A stretch of 6,287 nt of DNA from Chloroflexota bacterium. Its GTDB lineage: Bacteria > Chloroflexota > Limnocylindria > Limnocylindrales > CSP1-4. The notes beneath the pieces are model-generated. The model saw only the letters and a program-made list of their open reading frames with translations. It did not search any database and was not told the origin of the DNA. Each line of letters opens with the position of its first letter. Position 1 is the stretch's first letter. Both the position numbers and the translations under genes were made by a program. Where the stretch lies: NCBI GenBank assembly GCA_021801545.1, contig JAJYXX010000433.1, positions 1 through 6,287 of the forward strand. The letters run 5' to 3'. Positions 6,105 through 6,287 of the stretch are shown here, piece by piece.

Positions 6105-6111
6105 CCTCCCC
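6105..6111 (-). promoter_or_regulatory. Shine-Dalgarno site of amt
   Basis: Read on the minus strand, GGGGAGG lies 12 nt before the ATG at 6092. The spacing is somewhat long, but no better start lies nearby, and the protein N-terminus at this ATG fits the family. Confidence 0.5.
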
Positions 6112-6196
6112 GAGTTGTCGTCCGACGAAGGCCGGTCGATGTCCGGCGAGGCTAGCGCGCGTCGACCCGCGGATCAGCAACGCACCGGTAAACGTT

Positions 6197-6247
6197 CGGG
6201 TGCGGGCCGGTTGCGCTCGCCGGCGGCTCGGTTGCGACTCGGGTGCG
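6197..6247. repeat. Four phased CGG(G/T)TGCG direct repeats upstream of amt
   Basis: On the + strand, CGGGTGCG starts at 6197, CGGTTGCG at 6208, CGGTTGCG at 6229 and CGGGTGCG at 6240. Start-to-start distances are 11, 21 and 11 bp, so all four face about the same side of the helix. The block lies 105-155 bp upstream of the amt start. A weaker CGGTAAAC sits exactly 11 bp before the first (6186). Direct repeats of about 11 bp are typical of OmpR/PhoB-type regulators. Assigning a particular regulator is not possible from this sequence. Confidence 0.55.
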
Positions 6248-6287
6248 CGGTCGGCGAGGCGGGGGCTGCCACACCCGCGCGGGCTGA

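Noticed and set aside
4461..6155. 564-codon open frame on the + strand across amt
   Set aside because: It lies antisense to a clearly real amt gene and gives a protein of almost only D, E, R, A and G, the usual mirror of a high-GC gene. Only its short 4672-4780 part is meaningful, as RHS remnant.
6140..6182. Possible minus-strand promoter (TTGCTG ... TAGCCT) for amt
   Set aside because: The spacer is about 20 bp and the -10 match is weak, so it is not better than chance.
6274..6283. Perfect palindrome CCCGCGCGGG near the right edge
   Set aside because: It is short, made only of G and C, and cut by the window edge. It has no T-run and no context, so it is neither a supported operator nor a terminator.
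6172..6287. Minus-strand open frame entering from the right edge and stopping near 6172
   Set aside because: About 37 codons with Arg/Pro/Ala-rich sequence and no recognisable motif; chance in such GC-rich DNA. It could be the end of a neighbouring gene, but nothing supports this.

Overview
The window comes from a high-GC bacterium (clearly above 60 % G+C by eye, strong G/C bias in third codon positions, several GTG starts). Nothing fixes the taxon. The style of the YD-repeat proteins and of the Amt protein would fit Chloroflexota or Actinomycetota, but that is inference.

Positions 1 to about 4780 hold a tandem array of RHS/YD-repeat 'tip' cassettes, all on the + strand. Each cassette is a piece of conserved RHS core ending at a DPSG(L/K) boundary, then a unique short C-terminal tip, then at once a small multi-pass membrane protein. 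Cassette 1 (to 1367) enters from outside the window: the end of an RHS protein with a 161-residue glycine-rich tip, plus a 172-aa protein with about four membrane segments. Cassette 2 (1469-3010) is an RHS fragment with a 75-residue hydrophobic tip plus a 98-aa protein with three membrane segments. Cassette 3 (3045-4429) is a shorter RHS fragment with a 92-residue glycine/alanine-rich hydrophobic tip, overlapping by ATGA a 97-aa protein with three membrane segments. Right of these (4432-4780) is a decaying fourth unit: a small, probably frameshifted membrane-protein ORF and a 36-codon remnant of RHS core without a tip. Toxin/immunity logic is known for RHS and WapA polymorphic toxins. Assigning it here rests on gene order, spacing and hydrophobicity, not on recognised toxin or immunity families. 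Cassettes 2 and 3 lack any secretion region, so they look like orphan tips that could be moved onto a full-length RHS gene by recombination in the shared core. A perfect 127-bp identity between copies 1 and 2 is consistent with this.

Positions 4875-6092 (minus strand) hold a complete ammonium transporter gene (Amt family), convergent with the array and with its key pore residues intact. Upstream of it, at 6197-6247, are four direct CGG(G/T)TGCG octamers spaced 11, 21 and 11 bp, a helically phased arrangement that suggests a regulator-binding site. No RNA genes, CRISPR arrays, insertion sequences or convincing terminators were seen.
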